The notes below the pieces were generated by a model. The model searched no databases. It had not been told where the DNA came from and saw nothing but the letters and a program-made list of their open reading frames with translations. Shown here in pieces: positions 31,011-42,650 of a stretch of 64,000 bases of DNA. The first letter of the stretch is position 1; each line of letters begins with the position of its first letter. A program made the translations under genes and the position numbers. Source of the DNA: Rapana venosa (lineage: Eukaryota > Mollusca > Gastropoda > Neogastropoda > Muricidae); the NCBI GenBank assembly GCA_028751875.1, contig CM054155.1, positions 57,727,995 to 57,791,994 of the forward strand, read 5' to 3'.

Positions 31011-31990
31011 TTACTTCTGTGTTAGGAAACGCTCCATGATGGACTGGCCCATGGTCAGTGTTGGTCCCACATTCTTATTATAAAATTTTGCAAATGTGGA
31101 AACATTCGTCCATCCAGCTGCTTTCATTATGATGTGTATTGGAGTGTCTGCAAGTTTTGCTGCTGAAGTACTGGCTGACCTGGTACTGTGCGCTGTGAAG
31201 CGTGTAATGTCTATGCCTGCCCTCTCCAGCGTCCATTTCAGCCAGCGAGAGATGGTATCGCTACTAGCTCCTCTGTGCGGTGCTTGGAGAGTGATAAACA
31301 AATGTCCAGTGGAAATCGAGCCCTCATTTCTTTTCTTCGTCTAGGTATTCTTTCAATGTGTGAACTACACACAGAGCCTCCTTATCCACAAAAGCCATGA
31401 GTTCAATCGGTGATTGATGGGCTCCTCTTCTTGATTGTTTTAATAAACTATTTACATAAATACACATTTTTGCCTCGTTAGTAGCATATTATCGATGTCA
31501 AGTGAAGCAATAGTTTGACACTCTGACCCGACAGCAGTGCAATTAACATCACAAGTTTCATTGTCAGTTCTTTGAACGTTAGTTTATCCACTGGAACCCA
31601 CGTTTCTAGCATTTTAAGCACAATATTTACATCCCAAGTTTGGTGATACTTTGGTAGTGGTGGTTTTCTTTCAAAACCACCCTTCATAAATCTTTTTACA
31701 AGTTCATGTTGACCGAACGTAGCCCCTTCATAAGTTGCAGAGAAAACAACTTAGCACAGAACGAGCGGTGCCACAGCGCTTATGAATATCCCTCTTTCAA
31801 CAGAGATGCCAGAAAATTTACAGCTGTGGCTAGAGGCGGTGAAACTGAATCCACCTGTTGCTCACACGCGTACCTCTCCCACTTTCGTATCTACACATCA
31901 TACATCTGTTTGTTGCAGGTCGCCATGAGGACAGAGAATTTTGGTAGTGTCCTCAGAAAAACCTTGTGTTCTGAATCTATCCCTGACACT
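31011..31990 (-). pseudogene. DIRS tyrosine recombinase (YR), frameshifted
   Basis: The last 97 codons (31011-31301) are open and contain the C-terminal catalytic part: FTAHSTRSASTS, which holds the H-x-x-R pair, and FAKFYNK with the nucleophilic tyrosine. The N-terminal SAM-like part begins near 31980 (SVRDRFRTQGFSEDTTKIL), but the frame breaks several times between 31300 and 31980. A functional enzyme cuts and joins a circular DNA intermediate. This copy cannot be made intact from this sequence. Confidence 0.82.
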
Positions 31991-32054
31991 TTGCAGACTA
32001 ACAGAGTCAAGCTTTTCTTTAGTGGGTGTTTCATCTCCTTTTGACTTGGTTGTG

Positions 32055-32918
32055 TCAGTAGAGTGTTCCTGCTGACAAGAGGACTGGCCTGGCTGTGAGG
32101 ATTTCATTAGTGCTGGCCAAAAAGGCTGGTTTTTCCAGGCTGGTGCTACTATAACCCCTCTTGCTTTGTCTTTCTTTAACATTTGCCAGGACACGGGATA
32201 GAATGCTGAAAGGGGGAAAGCAATAGACAGTTTCATTACCCCAATACATGCTAAATGCGTCAATAGCACATGCTCCTGGATCAGGCAAGAAAGACACATA
32301 TCTGGAAAGCTGAAAATTTAATCTAGAAGCAAACAAGTCAATGTCAGGTTTTATATCTAGAATATTCAGAGCCTCAGAGAGAAGCAGTGAATCAAGTTTC
32401 CATTCTGTGTCTATGTGGCCCTGTCTAGACAGCCTGTCGGCTTCAATATTATCAACTCCAGGGATGTGGGCAGCACTGAGCCATATGTTCCTGCTTTCAC
32501 ACCAATGCCAGATTTGCTGAGACACGTTATTCAGCTGTTTTGATCTGTTAGAACCCATGTTGTTAATACAACCAACTGTGCTTGTGTTATCAGACATGAT
32601 TTTTATGTGAACATTCAGTTTGTCATGCAACAAAGATTTGAGACCAAACAAGACAGCTAATAGCTCCAATGAGTTTATATGTCCTTCTTTGTCTTTCTCA
32701 CTCCACCAGCCTTGTGTTTGGGCTTTGGTCTCAACAATCCAAGCACCCCATCCTGTACCTGAGCTGTCTGTCTTCATAGTAATAGTAGGATCTGATCTCT
32801 GAATAGGAGCCTTTTGTTTATCTATGTTATTGATCCACCATTCTAGCTCTGCTTTTCCTTCAGCTGATAACACTGCAGACTTATCCCAGTTACCCTTACT
32901 TATTTTAAGTGCAAACAT
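32055..32918 (-). CDS. DIRS RT C-terminus and RNase H region (open)
   Basis: The 287-codon frame carries a complete RNase H acidic set: TDSSGTGWGAW (D), NSLELLAVLFG (E), SDNTSTVGC (D) and GVDNIEADRLSR (D). The stretch LFASRLNFQLSRYVSFLPDP and YCFPPFSILSRVL is the usual DIRS region between RNase H and the recombinase. RNase H removes the RNA template during reverse transcription. The frame near the 3' end shifts relative to the following WKNQPFWPAL segment. It is not an independent gene but a part of the pol polyprotein, and without the RT frame it is not functional. Confidence 0.85.
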   Translation of the reverse strand: MFALKISKGNWDKSAVLSAEGKAELEWWINNIDKQKAPIQRSDPTITMKTDSSGTGWGAWIVETKAQTQGWWSEKDKEGHINSLELLAVLFGLKSLLHDKLNVHIKIMSDNTSTVGCINNMGSNRSKQLNNVSQQIWHWCESRNIWLSAAHIPGVDNIEADRLSRQGHIDTEWKLDSLLLSEALNILDIKPDIDLFASRLNFQLSRYVSFLPDPGACAIDAFSMYWGNETVYCFPPFSILSRVLANVKERQSKRGYSSTSLEKPAFLASTNEILTARPVLLSAGTLY

Positions 32919-33800
32919 TTGTCTTGTTCAAGTGCTCTGTAGTACAAAGGGCCCTTGGCACAGCAGAAAACAAGAAACCATTATCCAATACAAGATGCCA
33001 GAGATCTTATGGTAACATTCTTCTGATCTGAATAATTCTTTGCATGCACACTACAGTTTCTGTTTCCGTTCATCTGTCAGCATGACGGACATGTCTATGG
33101 AGTTTATTTTGAAACCCAGTATGTGATTTCTTGCACAGGTATGAACTGAGATTTCTTTTCATGTACATAGAATCCTAGATAGTCTAATTAATTTTATTGT
33201 GTCTGTCACACAACTGTACAACTTCTGTTTCAGACTCTCCAACAATTAAACTATCATCAATGAATGAGTTATCTGGTGACCCATATCATGTAAGCATGCT
33301 AGGACAGGTTTCAATAAGTTTTGTGAATTTTCTGGGAATCGGACTAAGTCCCATGCAGCTGCCTGAAAACAGTACAGTTTCCTCTCCATCTGAATTCAGG
33401 TATTTCTGAAAAGTTCTCTACTGCTATGACATAATAGGCATCTCTCAGATCAATTGATGCAAAATAATTTGCGTCACTAGATCCAAAGCTGTATGTATTG
33501 TTTCCATCTTAAATTTCTTATATTCTACCTTTTCATTAGAGCTTCAGATTCAAATCATTCTAAATGATCCATCTTTTTTCTCCCTAAAAGATGGTGAGAC
33601 AATTTGTCCTGATTCTGGCAAGGATTCTTTAATCACACCTTTGTTCAACAGGTTTTCTATTTCAGAGTCATAGCATAATTTTCATGTTTGTTAAATGACC
33701 TTTGTGAACTTTGCTTTATATCTTCTGGCAATCATCAAAAATGATTTTAATTCCTTTAACTGTTTCAGTACATCAGGTCAGAAGCTAACCCATTCAGCGA
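32919..33800 (-). pseudogene. DIRS reverse transcriptase, degraded
   Basis: Motif A reads NYFASIDLRDAYYVIA (near 33430-33480), then SGSCMGLSPIPRKFTKLIE (near 33315-33375), and the catalytic box is FIDDS (near 33250-33265) where YVDD or YIDD is usual. Frameshifts and stops separate the pieces. Confidence 0.8.
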
Positions 33801-33888
33801 GACAACTTTTCCTTAATGCTTCCTGCTGTAAATTTATCATCTTGGCTTTAAGATAAGCACACAGAGAGGGCAGCAAAGTTCAAATTCA

Positions 33889-35000
33889 CTAACCTTGTTT
33901 CCAGAAGGAGGGTAGTTCAGTCAGGGATCGATTTACTGCCGGTGGCTGTTTTTCGACCCTTCTTCCAAAACATCTTGTTTGTCTGCCCTGCCTCCATGGC
34001 TTCCGGCCTAAAAGAGAGCTGTGTTGTTGTGCTGCCATGTGGTTTCTTTTGCTGGCCACGCATGCTCTGACCGAGTTTCTGGACTCCTGTACTTCTTTCA
34101 ATGCTTTGTGAAACTCGGCGCAGTACAGTAGTCTGGTGTCATGGCAACATGCGGTGCACATATGCAGAGAGTTCACGGGGTAGGCAGGGTCGGTGCATTT
34201 CTCTCCGTTTCTGGGACAGGTCATGGTTGGCATGACTGTGAGGGCTAGGCGTCTGAAGATAGGCTATGCATCCGGTCAGTTCACCGCGTACTTTAGCTGC
34301 CTCCTGCCCTGAGATGGTATCTTCTACTTTCAGAAGTCGAGTCAGTGCAGACGTTATCGCTATGGCAGCTTTTGACAGGGTTTTTTGTGTATTGCCATCC
34401 TGACATCTGTCTTTCGTGAGAAGGGCTTGAGAACAAAAAAACTTCCTGGTTTGTTCGGGGAACGCCCAGTAAGAACAGTTTTCGGGAATAGGGTACTTAG
34501 TAAGTTTTTCCCTCAGTTTCCTGTCTGGAGTTTCGATCCAAATCTGGACCTCAAGCAGCTTTGCCAGTTTTCAGAAATGGTGGCCCTTTTTCTCATTACC
34601 ATCAAAGGATGATGCCATTTCGCGAAAATGTCGTCATCTTATCCTCATCCTCTATAGATTCTGCCATCAGTTCTTTCTCCAGCTCCTCTGCCTCTCATCA
34701 AAACACTGTCAGTACAGTTTTCGAATGCTGCCTGCCTTCTTTCTTTCCCTCATTTCCCACAAGGATTCTTTGTCTGAGCCAGCGCTCATTTTTCTCTTCC
34801 GGGAGTGCGGTGCACTTCTTTCCAAATTTCCATTCTTCTAGAGAGATTTTGGACCAGTTGTCAAATATCTCGGAGAGATGGTTCCCTTTCAGTAGAAATG
34901 ACAGCTTGTGGTTCTTCTTCATTAGACAGATCCATCACCAAATCCGGTCAACTAGAGTAATCAGCAGCATAGACCCCTTTTTTTTTCTTTTTTTTTTCCC
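33889..35000 (-). pseudogene. DIRS gag-like region
   Basis: A 114-codon open piece (33889-34233) has a Cys/His cluster: CPRNGEKC, then HMCTACCHDTRLLYC, suggestive of a nucleic-acid-binding gag or zinc region. Upstream fragments (EEWKFGKKCTALPEEKNERW near 34800-34850) are in other frames. Assignment rests mainly on position before RT. Confidence 0.6.
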
Positions 35001-35214
35001 CACAGAACTTATCCACAATACAAAGTATTTCACCAGCACTACAAAAAAACCAAAACAGGTGGTATAACAATGAAACAGTTTTTAACACAATTCAAAAGAA
35101 ACCAAGAAAGGCTAGGACTAGAACTATATTATAGCTTAAGCTCAGATTCCTGATAGTGATGGGCGTTGCCGACACAGTGGAGCGTATGATAACCTCATCT
35201 GGTCAGTAAGCGTG

Positions 35215-35290
35215 GCTAGGCCCGAAACTGGCGGTATGGCTGCGCGCGGTTTCTCCATGTGCCTGTAGTGGAGGTATACCGGAAATGAGC
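35215..35290. repeat. Left terminal repeat of the DIRS-like element
   Basis: Contains CTGCGCGCGGTTTCTCCATG and GTGGAGGTATACCGGAAATG, each with a counterpart near 30545-30580 and 30905-30940. It ends directly at the 35-bp minisatellite. Confidence 0.75.
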
Positions 35291-38200
35291 AGAATTCACC
35301 GCCATAGGCGCCTTTAGACGACACTACCCCATAACTTACGACTATACGCACCACTTTAGCCGACACTATGATTCACCGCCATAGGCGACTTTAGCCGACA
35401 CTATGATTCACTACCATAGGTGACTTTAGCCGACACTATGATTCACCGCCATAGGTGACTTTAGCCGACACTATGATTCACTACCATAGGTGACTTTAGC
35501 CGACACTATGATCACCGCCATAGGCGACTTTAGCCGACACTATGATTCACCACCATAGGCGACTTTAGCCGACACTATGATTCAACCGCCATACGCGACT
35601 TTAGACGACACTATGATTCACGCCATAGGCGACTTTAGCCGACACTATGATTCACTACCATAGGTGACTTTAGCCGACACTATGATTCACCGCCATAGGC
35701 GACTTTAGCCGACACTATGATTCACAACCATAGGCGACTTAAGTCGACACTATGATTTATTGCCACAGGAAAAATCGACACTATGATTCACTGCAATAGG
35801 CGACTTTAGCCGACACTATGATACACTGCCAGAGGAAAAATCGACACTATGATTCACTGCCATAGGCGACTTTAGCTGACACTATGGTTCACCGCCATAG
35901 GCGACTTAAGCCGACACTATGATTCACTACCATAGGCGACTTTAGCCGAAACTATGCTTCACTGCCATAGGCGACTTAAGCCAACACTATGATTCACTAC
36001 CAGAGGAAAAATAGACACTATGATTCACTGCTATGGGCGACTTTAGCCGAAACTATCATTCACTGCCATAGGCGACTGTAGCCGACACTATAATTCGCCG
36101 CTATAGGCGACTTTAGCCGACACTAGTATTCACTACCGTAGACGACTTTAGCCGACACTATGATTCACTACCATAGGAAAAGTCGACAGTATGATTCATT
36201 GCCATAAGCGACTTTAGACGACACTATGATTTACCTCCATAGGAAAAGTCGACATTATGATTCACTACAATAGGCGACTTTATCCGACACTATGATTCAC
36301 TGCCATAGGCAACATAATCAGACACTATGATTCACTGCCATAGGCAACATAATCCGACACTATGATTTACTGCCAGAGGAAAAGTCGACACTATGATTCA
36401 CTGCCAAAGGCAACTTCATCCGACACTATGATTCACTGCCATAGGGGACTTTAGCCGACACAGCAATTCACTGCCATAGGCAAAGTCGACACTATGATTC
36501 ACTGCAATAGGCGACTTTAGCCAACCACTATGATTCCACCGCCATAGGCGACTTTAGCCGACACTGTGATCACCTCCATAGGTGACTAGCTGTCCCCTAT
36601 GATTCACTGCGATAGGCGACTTTAGCCGACACTATGATTCACCGCCATAGGCGACTTTACACGACACTATGATTCATTGCCATAGGCGACTTAAGACGAC
36701 ACTATGATTCATCGCCATAGCGACTTTAGCCGACACTATGAGTCACTGCCATGGGCAACTTTAGCCGACACTATATTCGCCACCATTGGCGACACTGCCA
36801 TAGACGACTTAAGCGACACTATGATTCACCGCCATAGCGACTTAAGCCGACCTATGATCCACTGCCATAGCCAAAGTCGACACTATGATTCATTGCTATA
36901 GGCTACTTAGCCGACACTTTGATTCACTGCCATGGGAAAAATCAACACTATGATTCACTGCAATAGGCGACTTTAGCCAACACTAGGATTTAACACCATA
37001 GGCGACTATAGCCGACGCTATGATTTACCGCATGATTTACGTGATAGGCGATTTTAGCCGATACTATGGTTCACCGCCATAGGCGACTTTACCGACAGTA
37101 AAAATTCACTGCCATAGGCAAAGTCGACCCTATGATTCACCGCCATAGGCGACTTTAGCTGACACTATGATTCATACCATAGGCGACTTTAGCCAACACT
37201 ATGATTCACTACCATAGAAAAAGTCGACACTATGATTCACCACCATATTCGACTTTAGCCGACACTATGATTTATCGCCATGACTCACCGTTTTAGGCGA
37301 ATTTAGCCGAAACTATGATTCACTGCCATGGGCGACATTAGCCAACATTTTGATTCACTGCCATAGGAAAAATGGACACTATTGTTCACCGCCATAGGCG
37401 GCATTACACGACAGTATGATTCACTACAATAGGTGGCTTTAGCCGACACTATGAAAAGGCCATAGGAAAAATCGACACTTTGATTCACCACCATAGGCGA
37501 CAATTATATCGACGACATTATGATTCACCGCCATAAGCGACTTTAGCCGTCACAATGATTCACCACCATAGGCGACTTTAGCCGACAATATGATTCACCG
37601 CAATAGGCAACTTTAGACGAAACTATACTTCACTGCAATAGGCGACTTAAGCCGACACTATGATTAATTGTCAGAAGAAAAATCGACACTATGAATTACT
37701 GCCATGGCGACTTAAGCCGACACTATAATTCACTGCCATGATTCATCGCCATAGGCGAGTCCAGCCGACACTATGATTCAACTGCCATAAGCGACTTTAC
37801 CCGACACTTTGATTCACTGCCATAGGCGACTTTAGCCGCCACTATGAAGCACTGCCATAGGCGACTTTAGCCGACACTATGAAAAACTCCCAGAGGAAAA
37901 ATCGACAATATGATTCACTGCCATAGGCAACTTAAGCCGACACTATGATTCACTGCCAAAGGCGACTTTAGCCGACACTATGATTCACTGCGATAGGCGA
38001 CTTTAGCCGAAACTATGCTTCACCGCCATAGGCGACTTAAGCCGACACTGTGATTCACTACCAGAGGAAAAATAGACACTATGATTCACTGCCATGGGCG
38101 ACTTTAGCCGAAACTATGATTCACTGCTATAGGCGACTTTAGCCGACACTATAACTCACCGCCATGATTCACCGCCATAGACGACTTCAGCCGACACTAG

Positions 38201-38303
38201 TATTCACTACCGTAGACGACTTTAGCCGACACTATGATTCACTACCATAGAAAAGTCGACACTATGATTCATTGCCATAAACGACTTTAGCCGACACTAT
38301 GAT
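35291..38303. repeat. 35-bp minisatellite (~85 units)
   Basis: Unit core GCCATAGGCGACTTTAGCC followed by GACACTATGATTCAC. Shorter units of about 31 bp, in which GGCGACTTTAGCC is replaced by GGAAAAATC or GGAAAAGTC, are interspersed at least fifteen times. The length is not a multiple of three, so no long frame persists. Bounded by the DIRS-like end on the left and a LINE poly-A on the right. Confidence 0.96.
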
Positions 38304-38545
38304 TTTTTTTTAATCTGAAGGGATCTATCCATTTTCCCCTTCTTTTATTTTTATTTTTTAATCTTTTTTAAAGCAAACATTTTTACATATATAATACAAC
38401 ATACGCACACAAAGAAACATTAAAGCCATGAGACATTCAACAATCAGCAACTATGGATAGATGTAAACCAACTCTTCAATGTAAACATAGCAATAAAAAA
38501 TACTCTAACGAGTTTGCAATATTCTCACAAGTTTGTCAGATTTTC

Positions 38546-39208
38546 TTATACATACGTCTGATCCGTTTCGAGTACAATTGGTTCAAATGCACTCCAAGTA
38601 TTGAGAAAGTCTGTCAATTTACCACTTATTCTTGCATTAAATTTTCCTATTGCATATCTAGCTTTTAGCTGGTTTTGAAATACAAACAAATTTGGGATTT
38701 TGCTAGTCATTTTACACTTAAATATATATAGTTTACCAAACATTAAAATAAAATCCAATATATCATTTGTTTCTAGATACTGATCAACTCCAAAAATGAC
38801 CACTTCTCGTGACATCTTAAGAGAGTGAATATTATGACATTTTTCATTCAACAAGTGTTCAACAGCATTCCAAAAAGAACGTACAAAGTCACAGTTCCAT
38901 AAAAAATGTTCAATAGAGTCTCGTTCCTTCTGACAAAGTGAACATTGTGCAGTATCTGTTACACCCATAGCATGAAGAATCACATTAGTGGCAATTATTC
39001 TATGTACGATTCTAATTTGTAGCCATTTAAATTGTACATCTCTGGTTCTGTGTATTTTGCTGAAAATTTTGTCCCATGGCATACATGCATTTATTTTTTC
39101 TGACCATTTGGAACAACATTTTGGTTTATTGTTATCGGATGTTAGGATTTCATAGTACTTTTTTGCTCCTTTATGTACGCACAATATACACTTTATTGCA
39201 CAAAACAT
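38546..39208 (-). pseudogene. LINE ORF2 C-terminal region with zf-RVT motif
   Basis: A 220-codon open stretch. It contains WLQIRIVHRIIATN and CSLCQKERDSIEHFLWNC, the C-x2-C...H-x4-C zinc-binding pattern found after RT in L1/Tx1-type elements. It has a stop at the 3' end and is cut off upstream by the deletion. Confidence 0.85.
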
Positions 39209-39254
39209 ACCTCCATGTTGAGTAGTTTTATCATCTATATGAATTCCCGTTTTT

Positions 39255-39722
39255 TTAACATATAGGTCGCCAGTTCTTCATATATTCTTTTGATTTATCA
39301 CCTTTGGGAATACAAGTGATAACACTTTCTTTTTGTGTTGCAGACAGTTCACCATGCCTGTATGCTTCATTTAAGATCTGACAACAAAGGGGTCCTAAGC
39401 GTGTCCAAACATTTGTAAAGAATTCGACAGTAAACCCATCAGTGCCTGGACTTTTACCATTTTTCATGTTTTTCAATGCCTGAGTTGCTTCATCAAGAGT
39501 GATATTTCCTTCCATTAAATTATTTTGCTCATGGGATAATCTAGGAAGTTTTTTGACAAGATCGCTTATTTCACAGTCTTTTACATTTCTTTTCTTATAC
39601 AATGTTTCATAGAATGCTTTCACTTCCCTTGCTATGTCTGTGGGGTCTTCTATTACCTCCCCGTCACTAATTATCAACTTTGTCATTTGCTTGCTAACAT
39701 AGTTCAGTTTTTCTAATAGCAA
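39255..39722 (-). pseudogene. LINE ORF2 RT N-terminus
   Basis: Encodes ALKNMKNGKSPGTDGFTVEF (the classic KSPGxDG fingers motif), WTRLGPLCCQILNEAYRHGE and KSKEYMKNWRPIC, then stops at the deletion joint. The linker region (39713-40111; for example RSKARWIAEGEKISKYF) precedes it in a shifted frame. Confidence 0.88.
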
Positions 39723-40111
39723 AAGTACTTTGAAATTTTTTCCCCTTCAGCAATCCATCTTGCCTTGGATCTTAATAAAACTCCTTCCATTCTTTTGTCT
39801 CTGATTGCTCTTAATTCCTGGTTCTTTTCCTGAATCTGCTGAATGTTTTCGTCTGTTTTCTTTTCAATTTTTTCTAACGTCTCTATATCTCTAATAAGTT
39901 TATGTTCGGCTGCTAAAGTCTTTTTCTTCTTCATTGAGGCATATGCAATAGTTTTACCCCGTATTTTCATTAGCAAAAAATCCAAAAACACCCTGTCTGA
40001 AATCTTTAATTCAATATCAGCCTTTTCAATTTCATCTATATTTTCCTTATCATAAGAATCCGCTGCATATTCTAATAACACATTGGCGATCTCTTTATTA
40101 ATATCCTCCAC
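39713..40111 (-). pseudogene. LINE ORF2 endonuclease-RT linker
   Basis: A charged, coiled-coil-like stretch (KKKKTLAAEHKLIRDIETLE) ending RSKARWIAEGEKISKYF, the usual sequence just before RT in L1-like elements. Frameshifted relative to both neighbours. Confidence 0.8.
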
Positions 40112-40239
40112 GTACTGTATATCTTTAAGTAGGATGAATTAAACTTCCAAATGTATGATGCTTTTCATTTTTACCAAACTTTAATGTTAAGGTAACCATT
40201 GAGTGATCTGAGCGATAGCCCGGAACAATATCAGCGTCT

Positions 40240-40925
40240 TTAAAAAACCAGTATAGGGATCTGACACCAAAAGAAATCAAGCCGGCCTTGCTTCAGGGGC
40301 GTTGGTTTACGCCATGTGTAACGCCTACTTTCCAGATTGTTCTCTCTCCAAAGGTCTGCTAAACCAAATTCTTCAACTAGGCCCTCAATTTCCTTTCTCG
40401 CTCGTGGATTATTGTCATGAATATAGTTATGACAATCAATATCAGGATCTAATGCCACATTCCAATCACCCACTGCAATGAGTTATTGTTATTGTATGTT
40501 TTATCTTTTCCTTTAAAGTTACATAAAATGCAGAGTCATCTCTGTTTGGACCATACACATTCACCAAAAGAAAGTCTGCTGAGAAAAAAGAAAAAAGCTC
40601 CCGAGCTTTTTGAGAAAAAGCAGTAAAAGAAATCAATATGAAATTACCATTTGCATCTTTGTCTACATTTGTTACCTTAAATTCAAAATCATTTGCAAAC
40701 AAACAGCAACCCCTCTACAATTCGACCAAAACGAGGCAAAAAAACATTTGTAACCCCATTCTGAATGTACATACCTTTCCAGCTTATGATCAAAATGTGT
40801 ATCTTGCAGGCAATATAGAGAGTACTTCTTTTGTCTTAGATAATGAAAAACATCTCTACGTTTACGTGTATCCCCTAGTCCTTGACAGTTAAGTGATGCA
40901 ATTCTTTAAGGTGTCCATTACTGAC
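40240..40925 (-). pseudogene. LINE ORF2 APE-like endonuclease
   Basis: IASLNCQGLGDTRKRRDVF (near 40850-40910) is the first metal-binding Asn region, LLVNVYGPNRDDSAFY (near 40530-40580) the middle, and MGDWNVALDPDID with GRLDFFWC (near 40285-40473) the D-x-N and late Asp region. One frameshift lies near 40910, one or more near 40700 and one near 40470. This enzyme nicks target DNA to start reverse transcription. Confidence 0.85.
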
Positions 40926-41560
40926 ATAATTATATTATCTATGCTTTACAAAGTACATGGTTGAAAAACATTTGTACAACACTCGATCATGGGCAAAAAA
41001 CTCACAAATGTATTAATCCTCTCCAAAAGTTGTTCGTGAAAAAAACGTCCCACAGCATGGCTTTTTCACAGAAATATGTAAGATAAACAAGGACAATGAA
41101 ACCAACATTGTCCACACTTTCACATCCAATCACACACACAACAAACACAAAAAAATAGGAAATAGCAGAATTCATCTGACAGACGTTGGCAACACTGGAT
41201 GCAGAGGAGCAACTCTTTTTTTAATATCTATAGCAGACACCAAAAGAAAAGCAGGAAAAGAGCGCTGCGGGCGCAGGGGGGGGACATCCTAAATTCTACT
41301 ACAGTGGATGTACAACATACACACACACTCACTCCCACACTCCCACACAAAACCGGGAGCAATCCAGAATATGCACTCCGCCTCTCTCATGCTACCCGGG
41401 GAAACACCCTGAGGCAGAAAGCACCCACGAGATGAGAGACCCCTGTGCAAGCCCTACAGACAGCCACACTCCTTCCTCAGGGGTGTCTCTTAGATAACAG
41501 GAGAAATTCAGGTATTCCTACCCAGATTCCCATGGCCGATGCACACATGCAAGATGCTAC

Positions 41561-42200
41561 TGACGGGTCTTTCTCTCACCTCTGCAATTCCACCTAAATT
41601 AGTGAGCCTGCAAAAGAGCTTAGCTAGGATATCAGTGTCTTCCTTTCCTTTAAGTTCCACTCTGGACACATTCCATAAAATCATTAATTGATAAAGAGAA
41701 AGATTAACTGATAAAGACAAAGATCTCTATGTCTCAGTAAAGCTGGCCACACCTGTTTTATGTTTGCTGTTGATTTTCTAGACTGAGGCACATTGTTTAA
41801 ACTGTCTATCTAAAAACCCATTTAGATTTGATTCTGATGTTTTAACAAGTATATCTCGAATCTAGAAAGGAAAACAATAAACAATGAACGTCTGGACAAT
41901 CCGACGGCATAAAGATGTTAAAATTAAAGCTGTTCCTACAGCTTCACTTACCCCCTAATCTAATAGACCGTTTGGGCATCACTGAAGTATATCCTGATGA
42001 AGGATTCATATTTTTATATTTTCAATACTTTATTGGACTTGCCTCTGTACTTAAGTTTTAATGAGTGCCCTATTTCAATATCTTATAATTATGTGTAACA
42101 AGTATGTGTACCATTTGACAATGTGTAGATGTTTATCTTTTATGACTTATTAAGTTTGGTTGTGTATTTTTCTTGGCTTTGTTGTTGCTCTTGTTCTGTG
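41561..42200. other. Intergenic/LINE 3'-UTR-like, no coding sequence
   Basis: AT-rich sequence without recognisable coding content. It leads into the G/T-rich repeat and the B-type tail, so it may be the 3' region of an unrecognised LINE. Confidence 0.45.
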
Positions 42201-42420
42201 TTGTTGTCTGTTTTTCTCTTTTTTATCATCTTTTGTTGGTTTGGTTTTTCCTTCTCTTTTGTTTGTTTGTTTGTTTTGGTTGGGGTTTTTTGGGGGGTGG
42301 GGGTAGGGGTGGGGTATTCTTAGGATTTTCTTTTAATTGCTTGCTTTGGGGGGAGGGTTGTTGGGGGGGGGGGGGGGAGCTGTTTTGAAAAGGGTTATTT
42401 CCCCTTGTTTTTATTGCGAG
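42200..42420 (+). repeat. T/G-rich repeat, copy 1
   Basis: TTTTGTTGGTTTGGTTTTTC, then G-rich runs and GCTTGCTTTGGGGGGAGGG. It matches 43862-44065 throughout. Confidence 0.8.
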
Positions 42421-42449
42421 ACTGTATAAGTATTGGGTTATTATTATTA

Positions 42450-42554
42450 AGATGTATCCCTAACGGGCGGGGACTGGATGTAAAAAAGCACATGTGTGCT
42501 TATTCATTATCCTCGAAATAAAAAGAATTTGTCATTGTCTCTCTCTCTCTCTCT

Positions 42555-42597
<43 letters not shown>

Positions 42598-42603
42598 CTC
42601 TCT

Positions 42604-42649
<46 letters not shown>

Positions 42650-42650
42650 T
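42450..42650 (+). mobile_element. SINE B-type tail on LINE-like 3' end, then (TC)n
   Basis: TGTATCCCTAACGGGCGGGG, then the SINE B tail hairpin (AAGCACATGTGTGCTT) and GAATTTGTCATTG. A CT tract runs from about 42537 to 42650. Same arrangement as 27482-27623. Confidence 0.78.

Larger units (their letters stand above)
30458..35290 (-). mobile_element. DIRS-like tyrosine-recombinase retroelement
   Basis: Minus-strand order is gag-like region, RT, RNase H, tyrosine recombinase, with terminal and inverted repeats instead of LTRs. This is the DIRS order. DIRS elements integrate through a tyrosine recombinase instead of a DDE integrase, so no target-site duplication is expected. The coding parts are broken by frameshifts except for RNase H and the end of the recombinase. 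The left end (35215-35290) shares ACCTCCACTACAGGCACATG-type and GAGAAACCGCGCGC-type sequence with 30550-30565 and 30905-30945. Confidence 0.82.
38304..41560 (-). mobile_element. L1/Tx1-like LINE with internal deletion
   Basis: On the minus strand it has a 5' region (41560-40930), an APE-type endonuclease, a linker, the start of RT and a C-terminal zinc-finger region, ending in an A-rich tail (a T run at 38307 on the plus strand) against the minisatellite. The RT palm including the YADD/FADD box is missing between about 39255 and 39208. A second copy lies at 44070-46890. Confidence 0.85.

Noticed and set aside
35291..38303. CRISPR-like regular repeats
   Set aside because: Units are head-to-tail with no unique spacers; a minisatellite in a eukaryotic genome.
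42129..42388. Small hydrophobic membrane proteins
   Set aside because: They derive from a T/G-rich low-complexity repeat that recurs at 43862-44065.
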